From: Hyalella azteca
Lineage: Eukaryota > Arthropoda > Malacostraca > Amphipoda > Hyalellidae
NCBI RefSeq assembly: GCF_000764305.2
Contig: NW_025942347.1
Span: 62,001-126,000, forward strand
DNA: 64,000 bases
Direction of reading: 5' to 3'
Below are positions 1 to 10,950 of this stretch, piece by piece. How positions within the stretch are numbered: position 1 is the stretch's first letter; every line of letters starts with the position of its first letter. The notes under the pieces are model-generated. The model had not been told where the DNA came from. It searched no databases and saw nothing but the letters and a program-made list of their open reading frames with translations. Made by a program: the position numbers and the translations under genes.

Positions 1-105
1 ATAATCTAAGAGAACGAAATTCTCAGCCCAATAGAAGAATAATCTAAAAGAATTAAATTCTCAGCCGGGAGGAAGAATAATCTAAGAGAATTAGAATGAA
101 GTAAT
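1..105. repeat. 38-bp tandem repeat cut by the window edge
   Basis: The motif ATAATCTAAGAGAA recurs at 1, 39 and 77, a period of 38 bp, giving about 2.7 diverged units. The units share AATTCTCAGCC in the middle. The array ends just before the splice donor of the membrane-protein exon, so it lies in the following intron of that minus-strand gene. It probably continues left of the window. Confidence 0.8.
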
Positions 106-111
106 TCTTAC

Positions 112-289
112 CCGGTATGACATAGAAGCATACGACGAATATGACAGCGACTACGACAGCGAGACCCAGCAGCACGAGGAGACCGAGCAGCGCGTCGCGC
201 AGTGCGTAGCCCGGACGGCAGACGCTGCTGCAGCAGCGGCCGTACCTCGGATCAGGCTCCAGTCTGCCGCCTGCCTCGCCTTCCTCGTG
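112..289 (-). CDS. Internal exon encoding the transmembrane segment of a single-pass membrane protein
   Basis: Read on the minus strand, this 178-nt exon is open for 59 codons. Acidic and Gly-rich residues come first (HEEGEAGGRLEPDPRYGR), then a Cys cluster (CCSSVC) and a short basic stretch (RPGYALRD). A hydrophobic run of about 24 residues follows, starting ALLGLLVLLGLAVVVAV and ending near CFYVIP. The acceptor is a strong pyrimidine tract ending CTCCAG at 291-290. The donor is CCGG|GTAAGA with the intron starting at 111. The exon starts in phase 0 and ends in phase 1. GC content rises sharply at exactly these borders, as expected for an exon in AT-rich introns. The short charged N-terminal side with basic residues next to the helix suggests a signal anchor, type II topology. 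I do not recognise the family. The downstream exons lie left of the window; the likely upstream exon is 6978-7007. Confidence 0.82.
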
Positions 290-290
290 C

Positions 291-574
291 TGGAGAAAAA
301 AGAAAACCCTTTGTTATTTCACAGTCAGCTGTTGTTGTTGATTTTTTTTAGGGGGGATTCATGAACAGCAAATCTGCATAAACCCAACCACATCGGAACA
401 TTGTAATCTGTAGGTTAGATCCGTGGAATAGGTTCTGCCCTGGGAAAAAGAAAACTGTTTGTTATTTCACAGTCTCGGAATATTTGTTCGGATTTGCGAA
501 CAGCAAATTTGTATAATCCCAACACCAAATGAACGTTGTAATCCGTAGGTTTGATCCGTAGAAAAGGTTCTACC
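291..574. repeat. Tandem duplication of about 150 bp beginning at the splice acceptor
   Basis: Two diverged copies lie head to tail at 291-440 and 441-574. Both open with TGG(A)GAAAAA(A)GAAAAC and carry TTGTTATTTCACAGTC, then GAACAGCAAAT, then GTAATC(T/C)GTAGGTT and end with GGTTCT(G/A)CC. The left border falls on the acceptor of the 112-289 exon. The right copy therefore carries a second pyrimidine tract ending CCCAG on the minus strand (441-440), a possible decoy or relic acceptor. Confidence 0.8.
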
Positions 575-1249
575 AATGTCCATTACTGTCCGAGAACCTA
601 CACAGGTAACTTGTTTATTTTTATCTAGTGTTATTTAATGTTTGTTAACATCCTGTCGTGTTATTCGTTTTGTGATTTATTCAGTGCACAGAAATTCTAG
701 TTAGGAATGTTCTTACTATTATTATGTATTATTCTGTATATATATTTTAGTGATCCGATTCATATCATTATCATTCATTAAATAAAATATATCATTCAAA
801 TAAAATATATCATTCATATATCATTCATTAAATAAAATTTTTTTTCACTCCTGACATTTCTTGTCCGGAGTCTGGATCGTGACCCAAGTGAAAGTGTTTG
901 CCATATATACTGTGCGCACAAGAAGGACGAAGCTATATTTTATTATCTCAAAGAAATACAACTGCACGAGAACCTTTAGGGCGCCGGGCGGAACTTCTAC
1001 AACGTGTCATTGTTTGATTAGGATATCAATTGGTCGGTCTGATTATTAATTGCTTTATATCTCCGAAACTCTGTCCGTTAAAATCTTAAATTTATTTCAA
1101 TTAGTATTTGTCAAAAAAAATAGCGTGGTATGATTAACCGTTATTTTTATTAAGCGGTATCGACCGCATCATATATTCCAGGGATTCCTTCCTACTTGAC
1201 ATTTTCTATGTCAATCCGAGGAGGAAAGTCAATGCTAAATAATATATTG

Positions 1250-1273
1250 AAGGAGAGACCGAGTCTCTCCCTT
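1250..1273. repeat. Short hairpin
   Basis: GGAGAGAC and GTCTCTCC pair around a 3-nt loop (CGA), extended by AA and TT on the outside with one extra base. It is short enough to be chance and no function is inferred. Confidence 0.5.
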
Positions 1274-1576
1274 AATCTACTAAAGACAAATGTTCAAAGT
1301 TGTGAGTTACATTAAAACATAGCGTATTAATTGTTCTCATCACTCATTAGATTTACCTTACACTAAGGCAACAATGCCTCAGACCGTCGCCAACTTCGTA
1401 CTGTGGTTTCACAGGTTTTAATGGAAATTGTATACAATTAAAGATGTTTTAAAATTAAGCTGCCTGATCTATTTCGGCTTCCATCAATCAGTTTCAACAG
1501 GGAAATATTTTATAAAAAAAAAATCCACTGTGAGTGAAAGACAAGTTATATGACCGATGGTTCCAACCTCGTTAAA

Positions 1577-2053
1577 TTAACACAGGCGCCTAAGACAAGT
1601 AAATCGAAACCAACATGGAACATAAATCACAGTCGGGAATTTCGTGTTCATAAGGAGCTCGTTACACGCAATTAAGGCTCGAGCAAAGGATCTGCCGCTC
1701 ATTTGAGCGTTAAAATGCGTGTCGCTCACGTCTACATCGAGAATCGCACACGGAAAACTTTGCAATGGAGAGCTCCGCAATCGCTTTCCGGGAGAACAAT
1801 GGACATTTTTTGCAAAGTTTGCTTGGTTTTCAGATTCTTCAAGAGACGTTGCATTAGAAACATAATAGAGCAGGTGTTTGTAAGCGAGGCAAAAGATATT
1901 GCATAAAAACCTCTGCCTTAAGCTCCTATAAAGGAACGCTTTTGAATGGTGTTCTTTACTGGAAAGAGTTAGATGACTGGCATACTGCATTGGTATAAAG
2001 ACCAATGCAGTATGTCGAAACTTTCCCATTCGTATGTGTACAATAATAAACAA
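1577..2053 (-). other. Unusually long open frame, 158 codons, coding status unclear
   Basis: This is the longest open frame in the window. By a rough hand estimate with about 7 percent stop codons, an ORF this long is expected well under once by chance in 64 kb. However, the residue mix (many His, Cys, Phe and Ser, no hydrophobic core pattern) is not protein-like and I recognise no domain. A 67-codon frame is open on the opposite strand at 1703-1906, so local composition may suppress stops on both strands. The perfect hairpin at 1981-2014 lies inside it. I see no convincing splice sites at its ends. Confidence 0.2.
1981..2014. repeat. Perfect hairpin, 14-bp arms, 6-nt loop
   Basis: CATACTGCATTGGT at 1981-1994 is matched exactly by its reverse complement at 2001-2014 around the loop ATAAAG. 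There is no mismatch, which suggests a recent origin. Confidence 0.9.
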
Positions 2054-2699
2054 CGAAGTTTGGACTTCGAGATTGCAGAAATTAGGTACAATCGCAACGA
2101 GTAATTTCGAATAATTTCCTCTCGAAACTATTGGAGGTTTCGTCTTCTTCTCAAGATAATTACATGAGATATTTGAAAATTATTTAATATCTGTTTATTC
2201 GGAAATAACTTTTAGAATTTTCCCTGAGAGTGTAGGAGAAAGAGCCTGGAGAAATAAATAGTTTGATAGAACATCAAATTATCTTAACAAACTTTCATTT
2301 GATTATAGTCGATAGTTTAGATAACCAATTCAGAAGGATTCACATGTATTCATATTGAATTGCCAAATTTGATGGAAATTTAAAATTCGGAAGCCAGACA
2401 CTCATCTACTGCATCAGTAAAAAATAAAAAAAGGTTGCTCCAAATACTCCAAAATTGTATAATTCTATAGGCCAACTCTGTATCAATCATTCCTCATTAA
2501 AAGATGAAAAAGGCCTACACAATGCCTATGGAGCCTCATAGCTTGGTCAATTAGTCATCAGCAATTATCTCAATTTGCGGTGAAACGGAAGCTTCGATCG
2601 ATGAATTTAATCCTAATTCTCAGCTAATCGAAATCGTAAACGAGCAATTAGTGAAATGTCAGGAGCTTATCATCAATGCAGATGGTCAGGAATAATGAC

Positions 2700-2930
2700 T
2701 GTGATTTCTGAAGAGAAGAGGATGTGTCAAGACAATAACATGTTGAAAAGAAAATGTTGCAATGAAGAGATGTTGAAAAATAAGAGAAAATCGAAAAGAG
2801 AAGAGTATGATGAAAAGAATAGAGGATGTGGAAAAGAGAAGAAGATGCGAAAAATAGAAGAGGATGTGAAAGAGAGAAGTTAATTTTTAGAAGAGAATAG
2901 GAGGTGGAAAAGAAAGGAGGACGTTTACCG
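2700..2930 (+). repeat. Purine-rich low-complexity tract
   Basis: The plus strand is almost entirely A and G, with recurring degenerate motifs such as GAAAAGAGAAGA and GAGGATGTG. It falls in an open frame (ATG at 2656, stop near 2881) whose product would be a Lys/Glu-rich low-complexity peptide, which is what any such tract encodes. I treat it as a purine tract, not a gene. Confidence 0.7.
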
Positions 2931-3767
2931 AAGACTAAAATTATAGATTGCTATATGCATCTGGGTTTTATGGGAATGAAGTTCTCTATCAATTTTACTA
3001 ATTGATTGTCAATTTTTCCTTTACAACCTTAAGAAAATAACATCAAATTTATATCTACAAAAATCTTCAAAAAGTCCATTGGTTGAGACACTAAATAAAT
3101 GTTTTCACTGCCATTCTTTCTAAAATTAAAAGAAATACAGCCTATATCGGCAAAAATACAGCCAAAAATACTGTCAAAATACAGCTTAGATCATACGAAC
3201 AGCTCGGTGCGCGCTGAACAAATAAAACTTTTCGTACGACTCAAGTTTTCGACGCATTGCTTACATTATTAGATCTACACAATAAATAAATCTAAATTTT
3301 AAGTTAAATCAAACTGAAATAAATCAAATCACAATATTGATGAAACTGATTTCAAAAGTTGCCAATTTATCTTGCAGTCGTGCAAGGAGTAAGTAACATC
3401 ATTGCAGAACTAGAAAAAATGTTTTCTTTTTTCGCGAATGATAACCATTGATCATGGCGTGCAAAACTTGAAAAGGTTGAGGCAAACATGACTTCGGATA
3501 GCGAAAGAACTTCGGTGTTCTTGTAGGCGCACTACATCATAAACATAATAATAAAATTCCAGAGAGAAAAGGTTAGTCGCCCAATGCAACGCTCACGCCA
3601 AAATGCCTTCGAAAAAAAGATTCAGCTTCAGCAAAAAAAATCATTCGAGTATTTTATTGCAGGCAGTCGTGGTTCTAGGCATCATATGGCAGACGCCTTC
3701 GTACATCACGTAGGTTCTCAAGTATTATATCTATTTATGACTGGAATTTACAGTAACACTGGGATGA

Positions 3768-4214
3768 TCTCGACGTAGGAATCCCCATATACTGTAAACT
3801 CTCTTGACGTAGGAATACCAATCAGCGGAAACTCCCTATGTAGGATTACCATGCGGAAACTTTCTACGTAAGAATAGCGCGCGGAAACTCTTGGCGTAGG
3901 AATACCATGCGGAAACTCCTTACGTATGAATACCACGAGTAAACTCTCTACGTAAGAATACCACGCGGAAACTCTCTACGTAAGAATACCACGCGGAAAC
4001 TCTCTACGTAAGAATACCACGCGGAAACTCTCTACGTTATAATACCAAGCGGAATCTCTCAACGTTAGAATAGTGCGCGGAAACTCTTGGCGTAGGAATA
4101 CCATGCGGAAACTCCTTACGTATGAATACCACGAGTAAACTCTCTACGTAAGAATACCGCGAGTAAACTCTCTACGTACGGATACCACGCGAATACTCCT
4201 GACGCAAGTATACC
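3768..4214. repeat. 28-bp minisatellite, about 16 units, with higher-order structure
   Basis: Units resemble TACCACGCGGAAACTCTCTA followed by CGTAAGAA, spaced exactly 28 bp apart (for example AAACTCTCTACG at 3941 and 3969). A variant block containing GGAAACTCTTGGCGTAGG near 3882 recurs near 4078, a shift of 196 bp or seven units. A multi-unit block was therefore duplicated. Since 28 is not a multiple of 3, the array encodes no periodic peptide. Confidence 0.93.
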
Positions 4215-4250
4215 GTGACCAGTGCTTAATAAATGAAGGAAGTTTTATTT

Positions 4251-4468
4251 AAAAAGAGTGATATGTATACAATTTTATTTGAAATTGTTTGAAGAAGGAA
4301 TTGTTGTTGCATCAGTGAAATATAGTCCTAGTACGTACAAATGTATATGACAGAAGATGAATTTAAAAAGAGTGATATGTATTCAATTTTATTAGAAATT
4401 GTTTGAAGAAGGAATTGTTGTTGCATCAGAGAAAAATAGTCCTAGTACGTACATATGTATATGATAAA
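4251..4468. repeat. 114-bp tandem duplication, two copies
   Basis: AAAAAGAGTGATATGTAT begins at 4251 and again at 4365. Both copies then carry GAAGAAGGAATTGTTGTTGC and ATAGTCCTAGTACGTACA, with only a few differences. The pair directly follows the 28-bp array. Confidence 0.92.
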
Positions 4469-6977
4469 AGTATGAATGATGATGTAATAAAGTTTCGAAA
4501 TGAAAAAGCGTAAAATAATAAAAATTAATGGCAATCGGATGGGAGCGATTACTGTAATTTCTTTGCATTATTTATGACTAATATGCATATAATTCATCCC
4601 ATTATGACTGAACATGAAACTGAAACTAAATTTTTAGAATGTATAAGAATCTTAAATAGAAAAAAATTACTCAAACTATTAGATTCAGTATTTGATTGAA
4701 ATAACACTTTTATTGTTGATCAGTTTTCGGTCGATTAGTATTCGATCAACCTCAGCAAAAATTGTAGCTTGTTTTTTTCGATAATTAATGCAAATGAGAT
4801 CGAAACTGCCCCTAGCGTCACATTCTGTATCCAAATATTATATAAATTACTAAGTGAAATAATTATATTGTCAATGCAAAAGCAGCTTCGTTGAAAGTGA
4901 AGCATTAACGGTCCCATTTATTTATTGATTCCAAGTGGCTTTATCTTCAAAATCAAACCACGCAATAAATAAAAATAAAATTAATAAAAAATAAAATCCA
5001 ACCACGCAATATTTTCACTGGGAACCGATTTTGCATGGAGTATGGAGCGAAAAATTTTTTCACTTCATCGGAGAGGAAAAACTTTTTAAATATCTGGATA
5101 TTAAATTTATAATTATTTGATTACAGTTCTAGGCAAATAAAAAATATTAGTCTTAGTTCGACCAATGTGTATGGCAAAAAACTTCCTCCATGCGGAAATG
5201 TACTAATTTTCATGTAATTAACACAGATTCCGACCCACCTTCATACATCATCATGCCCGTAAGCAGGCACATGTGAGGAAGAAGCGATCGCTTTGTTCAA
5301 AGTTCACCTTGGCATTTCGATGGCTTCTTTTGTATGAGCTAGTTTATGTAGGCCACCACTATCATTATGCTCCTTATGCATCATGTATAGAAAAAAGTTT
5401 CTGATAGGCCTTCAGAAATATTATTTGTCAATGTAATGTATAAAAACCATCTCAAACTAATAAAGAATCCGTCTAAAACGGATAAAAATTTTTATCGATT
5501 CAAATGCATCCGAATAATGAATTTAATGCAAATTTATACTCTATGAGCTAAAGAACTTCTAAAAAACATACAATATTAGCCTTGATAAAAAACTTTTAAA
5601 AGGTTACTTGGACTACTTGTAATAATTGTAAAAGTTTCCGAGCAATCATCGCGTTAGAAACAAAATAAAAAAAATAGCGAATATTTTGGAGCAAAACGGT
5701 TTCAAACACAATAATTAGATGAAAAAACAATGTCTTGTCCTTCAGTGTCTGGGAGAAAAATAACGACGAAGATACGCCAAATAAAAATAAATAAATATAA
5801 ATAGATGAATAAGTACCTTATAAGGTCAGTTCATTTAATTTGAAATTTCTTCGCAGCTGTGTGTAATAATCAGTTTTATGACGAAATAAATAATATTTAT
5901 ACTATTTAGTTTATTATCGTCTTACTCCATAAGTAACGGAGAACCATTCAATTATTATCAATTAATGAGTATGCTCAGGTTTGAAATTTGGCGTTTTAAT
6001 ACAATTAATTTTATTTCAATCGTACCAATTAGTGCTAAAGATTCATGGATACTATAACAAAAATTTATCAACAAGGCTTCGAGGAAGATTTATCATCTTG
6101 AAAAAGATTTTTGCTCATTCTCATTTAGAATTAATTATAGAAAACATCAAAATATTGCGAGTTAATTGAGTATTTTTGACATGTTATTGAAAAAATTAGG
6201 AACTTCTTATAAAGAAAATTCATAGGGTGCAACGAAATATTATTGAAAAGTCCCTAAAATTTGTCAAGGATTTCGTTCGCGTGACGCCTCGGTATCCTAA
6301 GTACCGCACTCTAACAACTTTGAACTATCTGAACTTTCGGCGTTTGCATTTCTAAGTTGCAAGAGGAGCGAACACAACAGCGACTTAACTTAGGAAGCGC
6401 CTCGGAACCTTGTGGGCTCTCCGATTAACCGCTTGCCCTTTCCAGAAAAGAAACCGTTCGAAATGAACAAACTAGAGCGTCGGTAAACCACTTTGATGGG
6501 GTCCACCAAACTGTTGCGATCTTAGACTTTTTACTATCTAGAAATCGAATGTTCATAAGTAGCATAAATTAACATTTAAATTATCATACGGTCGATCTCG
6601 TCGTGAAAGTGAAACAAAAACACTGTAAAATCAACTACTCCGACTGCTTCCGAGTCCGAAACAACCATTCTCTTTTTAATTTGCATACAAGCCAGCCAGA
6701 GCCGAACTAATTAATGAGTGATTTGCAAACAGAAATGGTAAATAACGGAAAAAGTGGTTGGAAAACTGCTTGTAATTAGTTCTACTACTAAAAAACTGCA
6801 TACAAATCCTACTTAATATGAGTCACCACTGCAACGAGCCTAGTGAAAGTATTGTCGCACAAGAAAGTGGAAACGGCTGAGCGTGATGCATGCATTTTCA
6901 TCTCTCATCGTGATTGAGAGAAAGCTCGTGGACTTAAAAAAATCGTGATCGTTATGGCCAGTATTTAAAAATCATAC

Positions 6978-7007
6978 CTTGAAGTCCTGAGGCGACTTCT
7001 GATCCAT
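6978..7007 (-). CDS. Candidate first coding exon of the minus-strand membrane-protein gene
   Basis: On the minus strand an ATG at 7007 opens ten codons, MDQKSPQDFK, ending exactly at a good donor, AAG|GTATGA (intron starts at 6977). The start context is strong: GCAATGG has a purine at -3 and G at +4. The exon ends in phase 0, the phase required by the transmembrane exon at 112-289. Joined, they would give a polar N-terminus of about 45 residues followed by the membrane helix, as in type II membrane proteins. Upstream, a T-rich tract ending CGAAG just before the ATG could be an acceptor, so a 5' UTR exon further upstream is possible; otherwise the exon starts at an unseen transcription start. 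The exon is short, so chance resemblance cannot be excluded. Confidence 0.45.
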
Positions 7008-7040
7008 TGCTTCGATATATGAAAAAATATAAGAATAAAA

Positions 7041-7068
7041 ATGTGGATTCATATATATGAATCCACAT
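7041..7068. repeat. Perfect 28-bp palindrome without loop
   Basis: ATGTGGATTCATAT is followed directly by its exact reverse complement. It lies about 35 bp upstream of the candidate start codon at 7007 on the minus strand, inside or next to its pyrimidine tract. Confidence 0.9.
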
Positions 7069-7223
7069 ATATGAATAAAAAAATAAGTTTTAGTCGTTAT
7101 TGTACTCATAAGAATTTTTATTCTTCCTTTGTTTAGTACACATTGTGCTTAGTTAAACAATATTTATCTACTCAAATAAACAATAAAAAAACTGAACACG
7201 ACCAGAAATTCGGTTGCCGAAAA

Positions 7224-7612
7224 CGCAACCGACAACAAGACAAATGGTAGTAAAAATAGTACAAAATTATTCAGTTCCCAAGCAATAATTTCTTCAATTA
7301 TTTTTTTTATGGATGAAACGTTCAACGTACAACTTGAAATTTTCAATTTAACGAGGCATTTTATCAGGTAGCATTCATTAGTTTTATTCTTATTAACGGG
7401 CTGAATTGAATTAGAATACATATATTTCATACGAACTAATAATTTTTTCTGCAGATTTCAGAAAGAAAAATTTTCGATGTTGATGGAAAACACAACCGGT
7501 AATTCAGCAAATGGTAATAAAAACCGTACAAAATTATTCAGTTCCCAAGCTATAATGTCTTCAATTAATATTTTTATTCTAACGATGAAGCATTCAAATT
7601 ACAACTTGAATA
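7224..7612. repeat. Diverged direct duplication, offset about 267 bp
   Basis: ACAAAATTATTCAGTTCCCA occurs at 7261 and 7528. Similarity extends over about 120 bp, including CAAATGGTA(G/A)TAAAAA before it and TCTTCAATTA plus TACAACTTGAA after it. The copies cover about 7224-7345 and 7484-7612, with indels and substitutions showing age. Confidence 0.8.
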
Positions 7613-9952
7613 TTATAAATCTTGGATAATGCTAACGAACAAGTTCAAGGTAAACCTGATATATAGCGATTTTTTTCTCCTGCTCAAATAATTGGCTGGA
7701 ATACATGGGCCATTTCATGCCTTCGTATTCACATTACGTTTAAGGAAGCACCGTTTTGCGATCTCGGCTTATTTAGGCAGCGAAGCGGCAAATAAGTTTA
7801 AGATTCCCGCGCTGCTGCCCGACATGAGCTTCTTACATGAAAATTCACTCGCCTTAGGGAACGGCGGCGATTTCCTGTGCGTACAGGATGCAGTTACAAA
7901 TCTGGAAAACGTGAACACACGGAATGTATATATATTAGTACCTCATGAATTAGGGTCGTGATGTTATATGTTTGGATAAAATTATTCTTAATATTATCCA
8001 TGAGTAGAATTTTAGTCAGATTTCGCATTCAAATGGTTTTGTAGCTAATTATTTATAAAAAAAATTCCGAAACGTTTTCTATAAGATATGAATTTTTGTG
8101 GACTTTTCTTTGCTTTTAAATTCTTAGTTAATTTGAGATTTAAGCAAACACGTGATATAAATTCATGACATGGCTTTTTATGGGTTTGGAATATGAGGGC
8201 AACGATTAGACCATAACAATTAAACTCAATGAGTATATCTAAAATTTGAGGGCAATTGCACTCTTACAAGAAACGTGTAATTCTCAGTTTTCAATCTGTG
8301 ATGTCACACTCACCCACCCAAGCAAATGGCGAATTGCAAACCTCATTACACTCGACATTAGAGTTCTCATTTCGCTCACCTGCGATCAAAATAAACTCTG
8401 CAATTTGCTTACAGCATTGCAGTGCTCTGCGCAAATTCTACTTAAACACTGAAAACCTTTTCCAGTTTTTTTCATCTTCACACTTCACAATCAAAATTAT
8501 TTATCGAAAAGCGCATGTGAAGGAAACGAAAAATGTTTAAAAAATATTTACGTACATTTTTTGTAGCAGGAATCGCACTTTAAATACTAGGCGAGAAATT
8601 GGGATAATACATTTGATCTGTTTTGTTTCAGTTTTCCATCAATTTGTCATAAATCGAACTGGGAAATTGTCTTGTAAGGTAATAATTTTTAGACCGAAAT
8701 ATATGAGATGGATACTGAAATGCGATTTTAATTTGTTTGAGCCCACACAAAGCCGGATTTGATGATGGTTAAGAAATGAAAAAGACTAGAGAGTAAACTT
8801 CAAACGATACATCCGTAATTATTATAATGTTTTTCAAACTTGATAAAAATCTATTTGGTATTTCCTTTGACCTAAGGAAAATGAATTCAATATTTTATCT
8901 GTACTTATCTAATATGTGCTTTTTTATCCAAGAGATTGATATAAAGAATTCAACTTTCGAACAGAATGACTTTTCTGTCTATAGAATTCAATTGCATCTT
9001 GATGAATAATGGTTAAAATACAAGAACAAGTGATGAAAATTTTGTGAATTTATTTTAATTATATACATGGAAATTTGAATTTTATGATCATTAATTTGGT
9101 TGAAAGGCAAAAAATTTCATGACCTCTATTGGAACCGACTACCAAATTGAGAATATGTCACAGATGTTTCATCGAATCCTGATGAGTTTATCGAGCATTT
9201 GTCTCTGAAACGCAGAGCATATGAGTGATGCTCAAAGCATTTATTACTCGTGCCTCTCTGTTTGGATGCATAGGAATATCCAGCAGGCAGAACCATTAAT
9301 TTCACGGGTGCAGATCACAATAACGTTTTCCAGAAAGCAATCACGAATCGACGAGAATCTAAGCCACGATTAAATGCATGACTGGAATTCTCTTAATCTG
9401 TTCACAGCAACAGGGCACTTCATGTTCACAACGAAATGATTTTAATTCGATATTCACGTAAAGTGATTGATCACTTCCAATAAATATATATTGCAAGCCT
9501 CGCTTGCATGTGGTGCGAAGCGATTATATCATGGTTCAATTAATTGTTATTTTTGCTGCACTTCTATGGTATAGAGAAGTTCATTTTGAAAATCGATTCA
9601 TAATTATGCATGGAATGATGCACATATTTCTTCCTTGACAAAAAGGTGTTCTTATATCGTTCGAATACAATGGATAAAAAAATCTGTGCCATATATTTGT
9701 CTTATTATTACCGAAGTAATCAGTCAAGCATTTATTTTTAGACGAGATATAACTGGCAATATAATATAAGACATATTTAGACAAGATATACCTGACATCA
9801 TTGCCAGAAAAACTGGAATTTTATTTTAGTTTTAAATCCAAAGTTATTGAGAATCTTAACCTGTATTATGTAACGTCAAAATCTTCATTCTCATTGCTAC
9901 TTATCGTCTTACCGAAAAAGAATATAAGTTGATAATTTTTCATGTTAATAGA
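7613..9952. other. AT-rich region with no supportable gene
   Basis: A slightly GC-richer patch at 7690-7960 contains an 89-codon plus-strand open frame, but it has no supporting splice sites or protein-like pattern. Frames at 8246-8540 overlap each other and look like chance. Nothing else stands out. Confidence 0.5.
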
Positions 9953-10059
9953 AAAATCTCAGCGCAGGAACTGGATTTCTGTTCAATGTTAAACGGAAGC
10001 CACGAATTAAGGCGAATTAATCAACATTTGAAGCATAACGAGCCGATCTACTGAGTCGG
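9953..10059. repeat. Dispersed duplication, copy 1
   Basis: This block, with GTTCAATGTTAAACGGAAGC and CATTTGAAGCATAACGAGCC, matches 10845-10950 in direct orientation, 892 bp away. By eye the roughly 106 aligned bases differ at about eight sites, nearly all C/T exchanges. Confidence 0.9.
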
Positions 10060-10844
10060 ATAAAAAAATAAATTGATTTCTGGAACCCGGCCGCAAAGTT
10101 TCTTGCTTCTCTACATAGAAGATAAAAAAATTTATGTATTTTAATTCATATTTAAAAATATTTCATGTCAAGAAATCAATAATTGTCGATTTGATTCATG
10201 AATTCAAAGAATTTTGAAAACAGTTAGAGGGCTAGGCATCCAACGTTGCAAAAACCTCAGCTGTTGTAAAATTGAAATTAAAAGATATCATCTACCGATG
10301 AAAAATGGTGAAAAGACAGTGCATGAGGGCTTACGCACACATTTCACTCACAAAAATCTTGTAACACATTAAAAAAATTTATATGACAACCTGTAATTTC
10401 ATTTTCTAGAAACTTTTTTGAAATATGCAAATAAATGTCTATGCATGAAAAAATAATTGTATGGTAGAGCCCATTTGATATGACAGAGAAATGATAAATT
10501 TACATGCCATTACCGTGTTTATATTTCACACGGAAAATTAAAAAATGATATACTGGGCATGAGGCAGGGTTAGTCGTTTAGAAAGAATTAAATTGATCAT
10601 GATGCACCTTTTAGTAACATCATTCAAACAAGAGAGATGAATGTATTTTGTTTGACATCATTTGCTGCCTTGGGGCTTGAAGCAGCACACTACGCTCAGG
10701 CATTAAGGCAGCTGTGCTTAACAATTCCTGGTTCGCTGTCTCTCAAGTCATCTATTTTCGTTAAGTTGTGAATAAGAACTTCTATTTCTAAATTTAGGAT
10801 TAAAAGACACATTTTTTATTGAACGAAATAATCATCTTAATTTC

Positions 10845-10950
10845 AAAATCTTAGCGTAGGAACTTGATTTCTGTTCAATGTTAAACGGAAGCCATGAATT
10901 AAGGCGAATTAATTAACATTTGAAGCATAACGAGCCGATTCACCGAGTCC
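10845..10950. repeat. Dispersed duplication, copy 2
   Basis: Partner of 9953-10059. The sequence between the copies (10060-10844) is not duplicated, so this is not a tandem unit. It may be two copies of an old short element or a locally duplicated constrained block. I see no terminal inverted repeats. Confidence 0.9.

Larger units (their letters stand above)
575..6977. other. Probable intron of the minus-strand membrane-protein gene
   Basis: This is the AT-rich stretch between the candidate start exon (6978-7007) and the transmembrane exon (112-289), including the duplication described separately. It holds two tandem arrays, a purine-rich tract and a perfect hairpin, listed separately. A somewhat GC-richer patch at 6270-6520 shows no exon I can support. 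Calling it an intron depends on the two-exon model. Confidence 0.5.

Noticed and set aside
3380..3400. Microexon of about 11 nt between TTATCTTGCAG and GTAAGT
   Set aside because: Too short to test from sequence alone; such acceptor-donor pairs are expected by chance in 64 kb.
3768..4214. Possible CRISPR-like array
   Set aside because: Units are directly adjacent with no unique spacers, and the window is eukaryotic; it is a minisatellite. The same holds for the other arrays.
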